From: Campylobacter ureolyticus ACS-301-V-Sch3b
GTDB lineage: Bacteria > Campylobacterota > Campylobacteria > Campylobacterales > Campylobacteraceae
Length of the DNA stretch: 64,000 nucleotides
Direction of reading: 5' to 3'
NCBI RefSeq assembly: GCF_000413435.1
Contig: NZ_KE340328.1
Span: 17,232-81,231, forward strand
Position numbers and translations under genes: made by a program. Below the pieces are notes generated by a model, which was given only the letters and a program-made list of their open reading frames with translations, ran no database searches and was not told the origin of the DNA. This document shows, piece after piece, positions 32,185 to 40,974 of the stretch; the stretch's first letter is position 1; every line of letters starts with the position of its first letter.

Positions 32185-35007
32185 ATGAACGATTTTATAG
32201 AAATTTATGGCGCAAGAGAAAATAATCTAAAAAATTTAAATCTAAAAATTCCAAAGAATAAATTTGTGGTTTTTACAGGACTTAGTGGAAGTGGAAAAAG
32301 CACACTTGCCTTTGATACCTTATATGCCGAAGGACAAAGGCGTTATATGGAAAGCTTAAGTTCATACGCAAGACAGTTTTTAGATAGGGCTGGAAAACCA
32401 GATGTTGATAAGATAAATGGACTTACTCCAGCCATTGCGATTGACCAAAAAACAACTTCTAAAAACCCTCGTTCAACAGTTGGAACAATAACTGAGATAT
32501 ATGATTATTTAAGGCTTTTATTTGCACGAGTTGGAGTTCAGCACTGTCATAAGTGCGGTAAGCCAATTTCTAAAATGAGTGCAAGCGATATAATAAATGA
32601 AATTTTAAAGCTTCCTGAAAATTCTAAAATAATTATCTCATCTCCAATTGCAAGAGAAAAAAAAGGAACTTTTGTTGATGAGCTAGAAAGCCTAAGAAGC
32701 AAAGGCTTTATAAGGGCAAAAATTGATGGAGTTATGGTAAGACTTGATGAAGATATCAAACTTTCAAAGACTAAAAAACATACAATTTTTGCTGTAATTG
32801 ATAGAGTTGTAGTAAATGCTGAAAATAAAGAAAGAATTGCCTCAGATGTAGAAAAAGCTCTAAATTTAAGTTATGGGGAGCTTGAGGTTGAAGTGATGAA
32901 TGCTGATGAGGTTGGAGTAGAAGAAACAAATATTCATTATAGCGAGCATATGGCTTGTTTTGATTGTAAAATTTCTTTTACACCGCTTGAGCCACTGACT
33001 TTTAGCTTTAACTCAGTTAAAGGAGCTTGTGAAGAGTGTGATGGGCTTGGAGTTAGATACACAATTGATATAAATAAGATAGTAAATGAACAAAATAGTG
33101 TCCAAAAAGGTGCTATCAAACTACTATATGGCTTTAATAAAAGTTATTATCATAAATTTATGATTGCATTTTGTGAACAAAATAATATTCCCACAAACAT
33201 ACCTTATGGTGAGCTTAAAGAAAGTGATAAAAAACTTATTTTATATGGAAATAGCAAAGAAATAAAATTTGTATGGAAAAGACATGCATTAACTCGTAAA
33301 TTTGAAGGTGCGTTGAAATATGTTTATGAAATGCTCAAAAATGAGAGTGATTTTGAGGATTTTATGACAGAAAGAACTTGTCCAACTTGTAAAGGACATA
33401 GGCTAAAAGCACAAAGTTTGGCTGTTTTAGTTGCTAATAAAAATATAGCCGACATAATAGATATGAGTATAGAAAATTGTGTTGAGTTTTTTAAAAATAA
33501 TAAAAATTTTAGCTATTTAAGCACTCAGCAAAAAACAATTGCAAAGCCAATACTAAAAGAAATAAGAGAAAGGCTTATGTTTTTAAACAATGTGGGTCTT
33601 GGATATCTAAGTTTGGGGCGCGATAGTAGGACTATAAGTGGTGGAGAGGCTCAAAGGATAAGGATTGCTTCACAAATAGGAAGTGGCTTAAGTGGGGTTA
33701 TGTATGTCCTTGATGAGCCAAGCATTGGGCTTCATGAAAGAGATACTTTAAAGCTTATTAAAACACTTGATGATTTAAGGGATAAAGGAAATACCTTAAT
33801 CGTTGTTGAGCATGATAAAAAAACTATTGAAAATGCGGACTTTGTAGTAGATATCGGACCAGCTGCTGGAAAAAAAGGTGGGGAAGTTATATTTGCAGGA
33901 GATGTAAAAACGCTCTTAAAAAGCGATACTCAAACTGCAAAATATCTAAATGGTATAAAAAAAATAAATCATCAAAAAAATAGACCGCAAGAAAATTGGC
34001 TTACTTTAAAAAATGTAACGATTAATAATATTTCAAATTTAAGTGCCAAATTTCCTCTTGGAAATTTAGTCTGCTTAACAGGTGTTAGCGGAAGTGGAAA
34101 AAGCTCACTTTTACTTCAAACTCTTTTACCAACGGCATTAGAAGAGTTAAATCATGCTAGAAAAGTAAAAACTTTAAAAAGTGCAAAAATTGAAGGACTA
34201 CAAAATTTAGATAAAGTTATCTATCTTGATCAAAGTCCAATAGGAAGAACCCCAAGAAGCAATCCAGCAACTTATACTGGCGTAATGGATGAGATAAGAA
34301 ATTTATTTGCACAAACTAAAGAAGCAAAAGCAAGAGGTTATAAAATAGGCAGATTTAGCTTTAATGTAAAAGGTGGAAGATGCGAAAAATGTAGTGGTGA
34401 TGGTGTTATAAAGATAGAAATGCACTTTTTGCCAGATATTACTGTTGAGTGTGATACTTGTCATGGAACTCGCTACAACGATCAAACTTTGGAAATTTTA
34501 TATAAAGGAAAAAACATAGCTGAGGTTTTGGCAATGAGCGTGGATGAGGCTTTTGAGTTTTTTAAAGCAGTTCCAAAGATAAAAGCAAAACTAAAAACTA
34601 TGAAAGATGTTGGGCTTGGTTATGTAACTTTGGGGCAAAATGCAACTACTCTAAGTGGTGGCGAAGCTCAAAGAGTAAAGCTTGCAAAAGAGTTAAGTAA
34701 AGCAGATACTGGCAAGACTCTTTATATTTTAGATGAACCAACCACTGGACTTCACTTTGCAGATGTTGATAAACTTGTTGGAGTTTTGGGTCATTTAGTC
34801 GATCTTGGAAATTCAGTTTTTGTAATTGAGCATAATATGGATATTATAAAAAATGCTGATTATATTGTAGATATGGGACCAGAAGGTGGAAGTAAAGGTG
34901 GTAAAATTATAGCTGCTGGAACTCCAAAAGAACTTGCTAAAAACTATAAAAAAACAGGCTCTTACACAGGTGAGTTTTTGGTGCAAGAATTAAAAAATAT
35001 GGATTAA
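32185..35007 (+). CDS. uvrA: Excinuclease ABC subunit A
   Basis: UvrA recognises DNA damage and loads UvrB in nucleotide excision repair. The 940-residue protein has two ABC ATPase modules, with Walker A GLSGSGKST near residue 32-40 and GVSGSGKSS near 635, and two ABC signature loops (SGGEAQRI and SGGEAQRV). Zinc-binding cysteines appear as CFDC and CEEC, CPTC, and CEKC with CDTC. Length and domain order are those of a normal UvrA. Its partner uvrB is at the right edge of this window. Confidence 0.98.
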   Translation: MNDFIEIYGARENNLKNLNLKIPKNKFVVFTGLSGSGKSTLAFDTLYAEGQRRYMESLSSYARQFLDRAGKPDVDKINGLTPAIAIDQKTTSKNPRSTVGTITEIYDYLRLLFARVGVQHCHKCGKPISKMSASDIINEILKLPENSKIIISSPIAREKKGTFVDELESLRSKGFIRAKIDGVMVRLDEDIKLSKTKKHTIFAVIDRVVVNAENKERIASDVEKALNLSYGELEVEVMNADEVGVEETNIHYSEHMACFDCKISFTPLEPLTFSFNSVKGACEECDGLGVRYTIDINKIVNEQNSVQKGAIKLLYGFNKSYYHKFMIAFCEQNNIPTNIPYGELKESDKKLILYGNSKEIKFVWKRHALTRKFEGALKYVYEMLKNESDFEDFMTERTCPTCKGHRLKAQSLAVLVANKNIADIIDMSIENCVEFFKNNKNFSYLSTQQKTIAKPILKEIRERLMFLNNVGLGYLSLGRDSRTISGGEAQRIRIASQIGSGLSGVMYVLDEPSIGLHERDTLKLIKTLDDLRDKGNTLIVVEHDKKTIENADFVVDIGPAAGKKGGEVIFAGDVKTLLKSDTQTAKYLNGIKKINHQKNRPQENWLTLKNVTINNISNLSAKFPLGNLVCLTGVSGSGKSSLLLQTLLPTALEELNHARKVKTLKSAKIEGLQNLDKVIYLDQSPIGRTPRSNPATYTGVMDEIRNLFAQTKEAKARGYKIGRFSFNVKGGRCEKCSGDGVIKIEMHFLPDITVECDTCHGTRYNDQTLEILYKGKNIAEVLAMSVDEAFEFFKAVPKIKAKLKTMKDVGLGYVTLGQNATTLSGGEAQRVKLAKELSKADTGKTLYILDEPTTGLHFADVDKLVGVLGHLVDLGNSVFVIEHNMDIIKNADYIVDMGPEGGSKGGKIIAAGTPKELAKNYKKTGSYTGEFLVQELKNMD

Positions 35008-35028
35008 TTTTTTAAAGGGGAAATTTGG

Positions 35029-35280
35029 ATGAGTATATATTTAATAGATATAGAAAATGTAAATTTAGAACTATTTTTAAAAAGTAAGAATTTTGAGAAA
35101 ACAGATAAATTTTATCTTGTTAGCAATTCAAATTTAAAATTTTTATTAAAAAGCAAGTTGTAAATTTAAGCTTTTAGAATTCTTTATCAAAGCCTGATAT
35201 GATTAAGAATTAGATATTAAAAATGATATAAAAAATTAAAAACTCATACAAATAATGCTTTGGCTAAAAATATGAAATTT
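35029..35280 (+). pseudogene. Decayed gene after uvrA, NYN/PIN-like N-terminus
   Basis: A 44-codon frame at 35029-35163 starts with AAAGGGG upstream and encodes MSIYLIDIENVN followed by a charged stretch, the beginning expected of NYN/PIN-like nuclease domains (acidic residue after the first strand). It stops at TAA 35161-35163. One base out of frame the reading continues as CKFKLLEFFIKA and then meets several stop codons before about 35280. A frameshifted and degrading gene is the simplest explanation, but a short functional peptide cannot be excluded. Confidence 0.5.
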
Positions 35281-35293
35281 TAAAAAAATATAT

Positions 35294-35324
35294 AAATTTA
35301 GAGGCAGCTTTTGCCTCTAAATTT
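35294..35324 (-). terminator. Terminator of lipoprotein gene 35332
   Basis: A perfect 13-base stem (35294-35306 with 35312-35324, containing AGAGGCA/TGCCTCT) lies immediately downstream of the minus-strand lipoprotein gene. On the minus strand it is followed by an A/T-rich TATATATTTTTTTA run. Confidence 0.7.
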
Positions 35325-35331
35325 TAAAATC

Positions 35332-35670
35332 TTATTTAAAAATTGGTTTTTCTTTACCGTTTATGTTGAAAACTCCTTCATTGTTTCTATAGAAAATTTC
35401 AACTTTTTCATCTTTTGTAACAAGTCTTATACCATTTGCACTAACAGCTCTTTTAACATCAAAAGTTCCTAGGTCTGTTACGCTTAAAATTGCACTTTCA
35501 AAGTTATCATCGCTATAAATTTTATATGAATTTCCATTTACATCTTTAAAAACTTCTAGTGTTGTTTTTGGAGCAACTACACCGTAATAGTTTTTATAAG
35601 CACCATTGCTTCCTGCACAACCTGCCAAAAATAGCCCTACAAAAGCACAAAAAATTATTTTTTTAAACAT
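35332..35670 (-). CDS. Small predicted lipoprotein
   Basis: The 112-residue product has a lipoprotein signal peptide with lipobox LAGC and lipidated cysteine C18, then a beta-rich domain (about 30-112) of unknown family. The mature start CAGSNGAYKNYYG suggests outer-membrane sorting, although the sorting rule in this group is not certain. It is divergent from polA across 68 nt that must carry both promoters, and has its own terminator. No function can be assigned. Confidence 0.75.
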   Translation of the reverse strand: MFKKIIFCAFVGLFLAGCAGSNGAYKNYYGVVAPKTTLEVFKDVNGNSYKIYSDDNFESAILSVTDLGTFDVKRAVSANGIRLVTKDEKVEIFYRNNEGVFNINGKEKPIFK

Positions 35671-35738
35671 ATTTTCTCCTTAGATAATTAAATTGTGATA
35701 GAATTATACACAAAAATCACTAAATTTAAGGAAAATTT

Positions 35739-38420
35739 ATGAAAACACTTACGATTATTGACACTTTTGGCTTTTTTTTTAGACTATATTATGCGATGAG
35801 TTCCTTAAAAAGCAAAGATGGAAAGCCAAGTTCTATGGTTTTTGGATTTGCAAATTTTATATCAAATTTACAAAATGAATATAAAAGTGATTATTTAATT
35901 TTTGCACTTGATAGCAAGGGGAAAACTTTTAGAAGTGAGATTGATCCAAACTATAAAGCCAACCGTCAAACTCCGCCCGATGGACTTTTAGCCCAGCTTA
36001 CAGTTTGCATAGATATGATAGAAAAAATGGGACTTTGTAGTGTTTCTTATGAAGGATATGAGGCTGATGATATCATCGCAAGTGCTGTAAAAAAGCTAGA
36101 AAATGAAGATGTTTTTATAAATGTTGTAACACATGATAAAGATCTTTATCAGCTGATAAAAGATGGAAAAGTTTCTATTTATAGTCCATCAAAAAAACTT
36201 TTTTATGATAGTGCGGCTTGCTATGAGAAGTATGGTGTTTATCCAAATCAAATTAGAGATTTTTTAGCAATTACAGGCGATAGTAGTGATAATATCCCAG
36301 GAGTTAAAGGTATCGGCGACAAGGGTGCTAAGAAACTTTTAGATGAGTTTAAAAACATTGAAGAAATTTATGAAAATTTAGATAAAGTACCAAACAAAAG
36401 ACATCAAAATTTACTTCTTGAAAGCAAAGAAAATGCTTTTTTAAGTAAAAAACTAGCATCCTTATATGATAATTTAGAAATTCCAAATTTAGAAAACGCT
36501 AAATTTCCAACTTCAAATCCACTTTTAAAAGTTACAGATATCTTAAAAAGATATTCTCTAAGTAAAATTTTAGCTACTTTGGAAACCCATTTAAATTTTG
36601 GGGACAATGATATTAAAAATGATGAAAATTTAGAAAAAAATAGTGATAAATTTGAAGCTATTTTGTTAAATGATGAAAAAAAACTTAAAGAAGTGTTAGA
36701 GAAAATAGATAAAGACACAGTTGTTGCTTTTGATACGGAGACAACAGGACTTGATAGTAAAAATGATAAAATTGTTGGATTTTCATTTTGTTTTGAAGAC
36801 AATAAAGCTTACTATGTTCCACTAAATCACAACTATTTAGGTGTGGATAAGCAAATTGATCAAGGTACTGCAAAAAAAGCTATTTTAAAACTTTATGATT
36901 CAAATTTAGTTGGTCATAATCTAAAATTTGACTTTGATATTATAAAACATAATTTTGATATAGATACGCCTAAGAATTATTTTGATACTATGATTTTATC
37001 ATGGCTTGAAAATCCAGAAAAAAGTGCTGGAATGGATAATTTAGCAAAAAGATTATTTGATTATGATACGGTTAAATTTGAAAATATTGTAAAAAAAGGA
37101 GAAAATTTTTCTAATGTATCTTTAAAAAATGCTAGTAAATATGCAGCTGAAGATGCTTGGATAACACTTAAGTTTTATAAGTATTTTGTGAAAAATCTAG
37201 ATAATAATCTTTTAAATTTAGCTAAAAATTTGGAATTTCCATTTATAAAAGTTCTTTTGCATATGGAAAATTTGGGCATTTTGACAAACACAAAAAAGTT
37301 AAAAGAAATGAGTCTTAACTTAGATGATAAAATTAAAAATCTAACTAATGAAATTTATGATTTGAGTGGTGAAAAATTTAATATAAATTCTCCAAAACAG
37401 CTTGGAGTAGTGCTTTTTGAAAAATTAAATTTACCAACTAAGAAAAAAACAAAAACCGGCTATAGCACCGATGAAAGCGTTTTAAACTCACTTTTAAATG
37501 AGCATAAAGTTATAAAAAAACTACTTGATTACAGAGAACTTTACAAGCTTTCAAGCACTTATGTGGAGCCACTTTTAAAATACTCATTGGAGGATAAAAG
37601 AAATGGTGGTGAGGGTAGGATTTATACTCAGTTTTTACAAACTGGAACAAGTACAGGAAGATTATCATCTAAAAATCCAAACCTTCAAAATATCCCAGCA
37701 AGAGGAAGTTTGGCAAAAGATATAAGGGATTGTTTTGTTGCTAAAAGTGGATTTAGCTTGATTTCGCTTGATTATTCTCAAATTGAGCTTAGGCTTTTGG
37801 CTCATTTTAGTAAAGATCCATCACTTTTAAAAGCATTTAATGATGGTGAGGATATCCATACAAGAACGGCAATTAGTATATTTGGAAGCAGTGATAAAGA
37901 TAAAAGAGCTATTGCAAAAAGTATAAATTTTGGACTAATATATGGAATGGGAGCTAATAAACTTTCAAATGAGCTTGGAATTTCAAGGAATGAGGCAAAA
38001 GACTATATAGAGCGTTATTTTAAGGCTTTTGTTACAATAAAAGAGTTTTTAGAAAGCATTAAAACAAGTGCTAAAAATAGTGGTTTTACAACTACTCTTT
38101 TAGGAAGAAAAAGATTTTTTGATTTTGCAAATGCTAGACCTAGGGAATTTGCTATGTATGAAAGAGAAAGTGTTAATACTAAATTTCAAGGAAGTGCAGC
38201 CGATATCATAAAAATGGCGATGGTAAAAATTTATCCTTTGTTAAACGAAAATGCTAGGATGCTTTTACAAATTCACGATGAACTTATTTTTGAGGTAAAA
38301 GATGAGATGATTGATGAGTTTGGCATGACAGCTAAGGACATTATGCAAAATATTTATAAGTTAAATGTCCCATTAATAAGCAGCCTCTGTGTTGCAAAAA
38401 GCTGGGGCGAGTTAAAGTAA
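35739..38420 (+). CDS. polA: DNA polymerase I
   Basis: Pol I fills gaps and removes RNA primers during replication and repair. The 893-residue protein has an N-terminal 5'-3' exonuclease (EADDIIAS and TGDSSDNIPGVKGIG segments), an apparently intact 3'-5' proofreading domain (VAFDTETTGLDS, VGHNLKFDFD near 400) and the polymerase domain with motif A DYSQIELRLLAH, motif B AIAKSINFGLIYGMG and motif C IHDELIFEV. Many epsilonproteobacterial neighbours encode the same three-domain form. It is monocistronic between a lipoprotein gene and a convergent one. Confidence 0.97.
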   Translation: MKTLTIIDTFGFFFRLYYAMSSLKSKDGKPSSMVFGFANFISNLQNEYKSDYLIFALDSKGKTFRSEIDPNYKANRQTPPDGLLAQLTVCIDMIEKMGLCSVSYEGYEADDIIASAVKKLENEDVFINVVTHDKDLYQLIKDGKVSIYSPSKKLFYDSAACYEKYGVYPNQIRDFLAITGDSSDNIPGVKGIGDKGAKKLLDEFKNIEEIYENLDKVPNKRHQNLLLESKENAFLSKKLASLYDNLEIPNLENAKFPTSNPLLKVTDILKRYSLSKILATLETHLNFGDNDIKNDENLEKNSDKFEAILLNDEKKLKEVLEKIDKDTVVAFDTETTGLDSKNDKIVGFSFCFEDNKAYYVPLNHNYLGVDKQIDQGTAKKAILKLYDSNLVGHNLKFDFDIIKHNFDIDTPKNYFDTMILSWLENPEKSAGMDNLAKRLFDYDTVKFENIVKKGENFSNVSLKNASKYAAEDAWITLKFYKYFVKNLDNNLLNLAKNLEFPFIKVLLHMENLGILTNTKKLKEMSLNLDDKIKNLTNEIYDLSGEKFNINSPKQLGVVLFEKLNLPTKKKTKTGYSTDESVLNSLLNEHKVIKKLLDYRELYKLSSTYVEPLLKYSLEDKRNGGEGRIYTQFLQTGTSTGRLSSKNPNLQNIPARGSLAKDIRDCFVAKSGFSLISLDYSQIELRLLAHFSKDPSLLKAFNDGEDIHTRTAISIFGSSDKDKRAIAKSINFGLIYGMGANKLSNELGISRNEAKDYIERYFKAFVTIKEFLESIKTSAKNSGFTTTLLGRKRFFDFANARPREFAMYERESVNTKFQGSAADIIKMAMVKIYPLLNENARMLLQIHDELIFEVKDEMIDEFGMTAKDIMQNIYKLNVPLISSLCVAKSWGELK

Positions 38421-38428
38421 ATTAAGCA

Positions 38429-38452
38429 AAAAGCCTTAACTTTAAGGCTTTT
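38429..38452. terminator. Bidirectional terminator after polA
   Basis: AAAAGCCTTAA (38429-38439) and TTAAGGCTTTT (38442-38452) form a stem flanked by A- and T-rich sequence on both sides, between the convergent polA and lipoprotein genes. Confidence 0.7.
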
Positions 38453-38458
38453 AAATTT

Positions 38459-38845
38459 TTAAATGCAGCTATTCACAGCTTCTTTTAGATTTTGAACATA
38501 TCCATCTTTATCGGTTATTAAAGCTCTTTCGCAGCAGTTTTTTTCAGGAATTGTCGAGCAGCCATCATCATCGCATACATCAACCATAGCACCTGTTGGT
38601 TTGCAGTTTTCCCAAATATAGATTTTATTTCCAGCTGAGTTTTGTCTAGTTGAGGTTGGATTTCCCCAAGTATTTATTATTGTGTCAATATGGAAGTTGT
38701 TTTTATTATTATTTACTTCTTTTGGTTTAGAACTTTCTTCTTTTTTTGTATTTTGCATTGTAGTTTTGCCAATATTCCAGTTTGAAACGCTACATCCAGA
38801 TACAAAAAGAGCTATTATAAAGACACTAAGATTTATTTTTTTCAT
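38459..38845 (-). CDS. Cysteine-rich predicted lipoprotein
   Basis: The 128-residue product has a lipobox VSGC with lipidated cysteine C18, a lysine/asparagine-rich linker, and a compact C-terminal domain (about 50-128) with IINTWGNPTSTRQN and seven cysteines, including CDDDGCS and NCCERA. The TWGNPT segment resembles SmpA/BamE-like small lipoproteins, where a short helix is followed by a WGxP turn, but the cysteine content is unusual. It is convergent with polA and shares its terminator. Function unknown. Confidence 0.7.
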   Translation of the reverse strand: MKKINLSVFIIALFVSGCSVSNWNIGKTTMQNTKKEESSKPKEVNNNKNNFHIDTIINTWGNPTSTRQNSAGNKIYIWENCKPTGAMVDVCDDDGCSTIPEKNCCERALITDKDGYVQNLKEAVNSCI

Positions 38846-38973
38846 AACTTATCCCTTTGTTTATTAAATTTTTAAAACTTTATTATATCTTAAATTTGAT
38901 TAAATATTTTTTATAGGTTATTTAAAACTATTCCACATATTAAAAATTCATAATATTTTAATGAAATTCTTTA

Positions 38974-38979
38974 TATAAT
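38974..38979 (+). promoter_or_regulatory. -10 element of the cytochrome c peroxidase gene
   Basis: TATAAT predicts a start near 38986. A small inverted repeat, TTCAT at 38947-38951 and ATGAA at 38961-38965, lies just upstream and could be an operator. Confidence 0.4.
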
Positions 38980-39009
38980 ATACTTACATTTTAACAAAAA
39001 GGAGAAAAT

Positions 39010-40056
39010 ATGAAAAAGTTATCAATAGTTCTTTGTTCAGCTTTAGCTCTAAACTTTGCTTTTGCAAGCTCATTAGCTGATGATGCAAAAAATTTAGGTC
39101 TTATGCCTTTACCAAAAAGTGAAAAGAATTTAAAAAAGCTAATTGAAGATAGTTCGCCTGATGCACAAGCTTTCCCTACAACAAAGGAAAGAGTTGAGCT
39201 TGGAAAAATGCTATATTTTGATCCAAGACTTTCTAAAAGTGGAATTGTTTCTTGTAATACCTGTCATAATTTAGGATATGGCGGAGCTGATAATATACCT
39301 GCTTCAACAGGACATAAATGGACTCCAAACCCACATCATGTAAATGCTCCAACAGTTTATAACTCAGTATTTAACTCAGTTCAATTTTGGGATGGTAGAG
39401 CAGCCCATCTTGCAGAGCAAGCAGCTGGACCTATGACAGCTATGCCTGAGATGGCATCAACTCCTGAAAGAGTAGAAAAAGTTATTAACTCAATTCCTGA
39501 GTATGTTGAGTTGTTTGGAAAAGCATTTGATCTTAAAAAAGATGAGCCTGTAAATTTTGATCTTGTAACTACAGCTATTGGAGTTTTTGAAAGAACATTA
39601 GTTACTCCAACAAGATTTGATGATTTTCTAAATGGCGATAAAAATGCTCTTACAAAAGATGAACAAGATGGTTTAAAACTATTTTTAGAAAAAGGTTGTA
39701 CAACTTGCCACAATGGTGTAAATTTGGGTGGCAATATGCAGGCATTCGGCGTGGTTGCTAAGTATAAATTTGCCAATGTTGGTGACTTTACAGGAGATAA
39801 AAATGGAATGGTAAAAACTCCTGTTTTAAGAAATGTTTTATTAACTCAACCATATTTCCATAATGGAGCTATTTGGGATATAGAAGATGCCATAAAGGAG
39901 ATGGGAAGTATTCAGCTTGGCATCCAAATTTCAGATGAAGAAGCTGCTTCAATAGCAACATTCTTTGAATCATTAAATGGTAAAATGCCTGAAATAATTT
40001 ATCCTGTTTTACCAGCTTCAACAAAAAATACTCCAAAACCAGAACTTGACTATTAA
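39010..40056 (+). CDS. Dihaem cytochrome c peroxidase
   Basis: This periplasmic enzyme reduces hydrogen peroxide with electrons from cytochrome c, protecting a microaerophile from peroxide. The 348-residue protein has a signal peptide (1-19) and two haem c sites, CNTCH at 82-86 and CTTCH at 230-234, with the conserved WDGRA segment near 128 and the high-potential-domain QPYFHNGA near 280. It belongs to the CCP/MauG family; the WDGRA and the intact second site argue for the peroxidase rather than MauG. A clear ribosome-binding site (AAAAGGAG) and its own promoter and terminator make it monocistronic. Confidence 0.93.
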   Translation: MKKLSIVLCSALALNFAFASSLADDAKNLGLMPLPKSEKNLKKLIEDSSPDAQAFPTTKERVELGKMLYFDPRLSKSGIVSCNTCHNLGYGGADNIPASTGHKWTPNPHHVNAPTVYNSVFNSVQFWDGRAAHLAEQAAGPMTAMPEMASTPERVEKVINSIPEYVELFGKAFDLKKDEPVNFDLVTTAIGVFERTLVTPTRFDDFLNGDKNALTKDEQDGLKLFLEKGCTTCHNGVNLGGNMQAFGVVAKYKFANVGDFTGDKNGMVKTPVLRNVLLTQPYFHNGAIWDIEDAIKEMGSIQLGIQISDEEAASIATFFESLNGKMPEIIYPVLPASTKNTPKPELDY

Positions 40057-40072
40057 TTTATAGATAAGTTAA

Positions 40073-40103
40073 GCTCAAAACCTTATATTTTAAGGTTTTG
40101 AGC
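40073..40103 (+). terminator. Terminator of the cytochrome c peroxidase gene
   Basis: A perfect 13-base stem (40073-40085 with 40091-40103, containing GCTCAAAACC) over a five-base loop lies 16 nt after the stop codon. It has no T run but is stable. Confidence 0.65.
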
Positions 40104-40214
40104 CATTAAAATATAAATATCAAATTTCTAAAAAATTAGATGAAAAATCTGTAACTACACTTTCTTTACTTAAATAAAATTATAAAAAATAAGCTTAGAT
40201 TAAAATTTTTAAGA

Positions 40215-40220
40215 TATAAT
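40215..40220 (+). promoter_or_regulatory. -10 element of rplU
   Basis: TATAAT gives a start near 40227 and a leader of about 84 nt before the rplU ATG, unusually long for this window. Confidence 0.55.
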
Positions 40221-40235
40221 TACCAACTTATGGAT

Positions 40236-40290
40236 CATTTTGGCTTCTTTTAAATCTTGCTATGAGGCAAGTGCCAAATGGTTACTTACC
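40236..40290 (+). promoter_or_regulatory. Structured 5' leader of rplU-rpmA
   Basis: The leader folds into an outer stem, CATTTTGGC (40236-40244) with GCCAAATG (40273-40280, one bulged base), and an inner hairpin, CTTGC (40256-40260) with GCAAG (40267-40271). A third small pairing, GGT with ACC at 40288-40290, could compete. The layout suggests an autoregulatory leader for L21, but no known family is claimed. Confidence 0.4.
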
Positions 40291-40310
40291 AAAATATAAA
40301 GGATGGTTTG

Positions 40311-40622
40311 ATGTATGCAATTATCAAACACAGTGGGAAACAGTATAAAGTTAGCGAAGGTGACTTTCTAAATTTAGACCGTTTTGAAGCTGAGAAAAAA
40401 GACACTATTGAGCTTACTGATGTTTTAGCAGTAAACAAAGATGGTGATTTAAAGGTAGGAGCACCGTTTGTAGAGGGTGCAAAAGTTGTCTTGGAAGTAG
40501 TAAATCTTGGAAAAGATAAAAAAGTTGTTATCTTTAAAAAAAGACGCAGAAAAGACTCAAAATTAAAACGCGGTTTTAGAAGACAATATACTCGCGTAAA
40601 AGTAACTGAAATTTCAGCCTAA
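40311..40622 (+). CDS. rplU: 50S ribosomal protein L21
   Basis: L21 is a large-subunit protein bound to 23S rRNA. From ATG 40311 (103 residues) the sequence starts [14 protein letters not shown], the universal L21 N-terminus, and ends with [17 protein letters not shown] and a short tail. AAAGGA lies 9 nt upstream, and an in-frame start at 40278 would fall in the structured leader. It is followed after 9 nt by rpmA and then obgE, as in other bacteria. Confidence 0.97.
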   Translation: MYAIIKHSGKQYKVSEGDFLNLDRFEAEKKDTIELTDVLAVNKDGDLKVGAPFVEGAKVVLEVVNLGKDKKVVIFKKRRRKDSKLKRGFRRQYTRVKVTEISA

Positions 40623-40631
40623 GGAGTAGAT

Positions 40632-40889
40632 ATGGCACACAAAAAAGGTCAAGGTTCAACCCAGAATAATAGAGATTCTATTGGACGCCGCTTAGGTGTT
40701 AAGAAATTTGGCGGTGAGTTTGTAAGAGCTGGAAATATCATTGTTCGTCAAAGAGGTACCGCAACACACGCTGGAAATAATGTAGGATTGGGAAGAGATC
40801 ATACACTTTTTGCATTGACTGATGGTTTTGTTAAATTTGAAAGATTTGATAAAACTAGAAAACAAGTTTCTGTTTATCCAGCAGAATAA
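40632..40889 (+). CDS. rpmA: 50S ribosomal protein L27
   Basis: L27 reaches the peptidyl transferase centre with its N-terminus. The 85-residue protein begins [15 protein letters not shown] and has [19 protein letters not shown] and [12 protein letters not shown]. It lacks the N-terminal extension that is cleaved off in Firmicutes. Translation follows rplU after 9 nt with TAAGGAG upstream. A terminator hairpin follows. Confidence 0.97.
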   Translation: MAHKKGQGSTQNNRDSIGRRLGVKKFGGEFVRAGNIIVRQRGTATHAGNNVGLGRDHTLFALTDGFVKFERFDKTRKQVSVYPAE

Positions 40890-40914
40890 AATTTACGGCT
40901 TAATGCCGTAAATT
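40890..40914 (+). terminator. Intrinsic terminator after rpmA
   Basis: AATTTACGGC (40890-40899) and GCCGTAAATT (40905-40914) form a perfect ten-pair stem with a five-base loop, followed by CTTTAATTTT. It should separate rplU-rpmA from obgE, at least partly. Confidence 0.75.
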
Positions 40915-40974
40915 CTTTAATTTTATACAAACTTATATTTTTTAATTTACTTATATTTCAAAAAGGTAAAAATT

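Noticed and set aside
39381..39776. 131-codon minus-strand frame within the cytochrome c peroxidase gene
   Set aside because: It is antisense to a gene with two intact haem motifs and has no ribosome-binding site; length is a by-product of codon bias.
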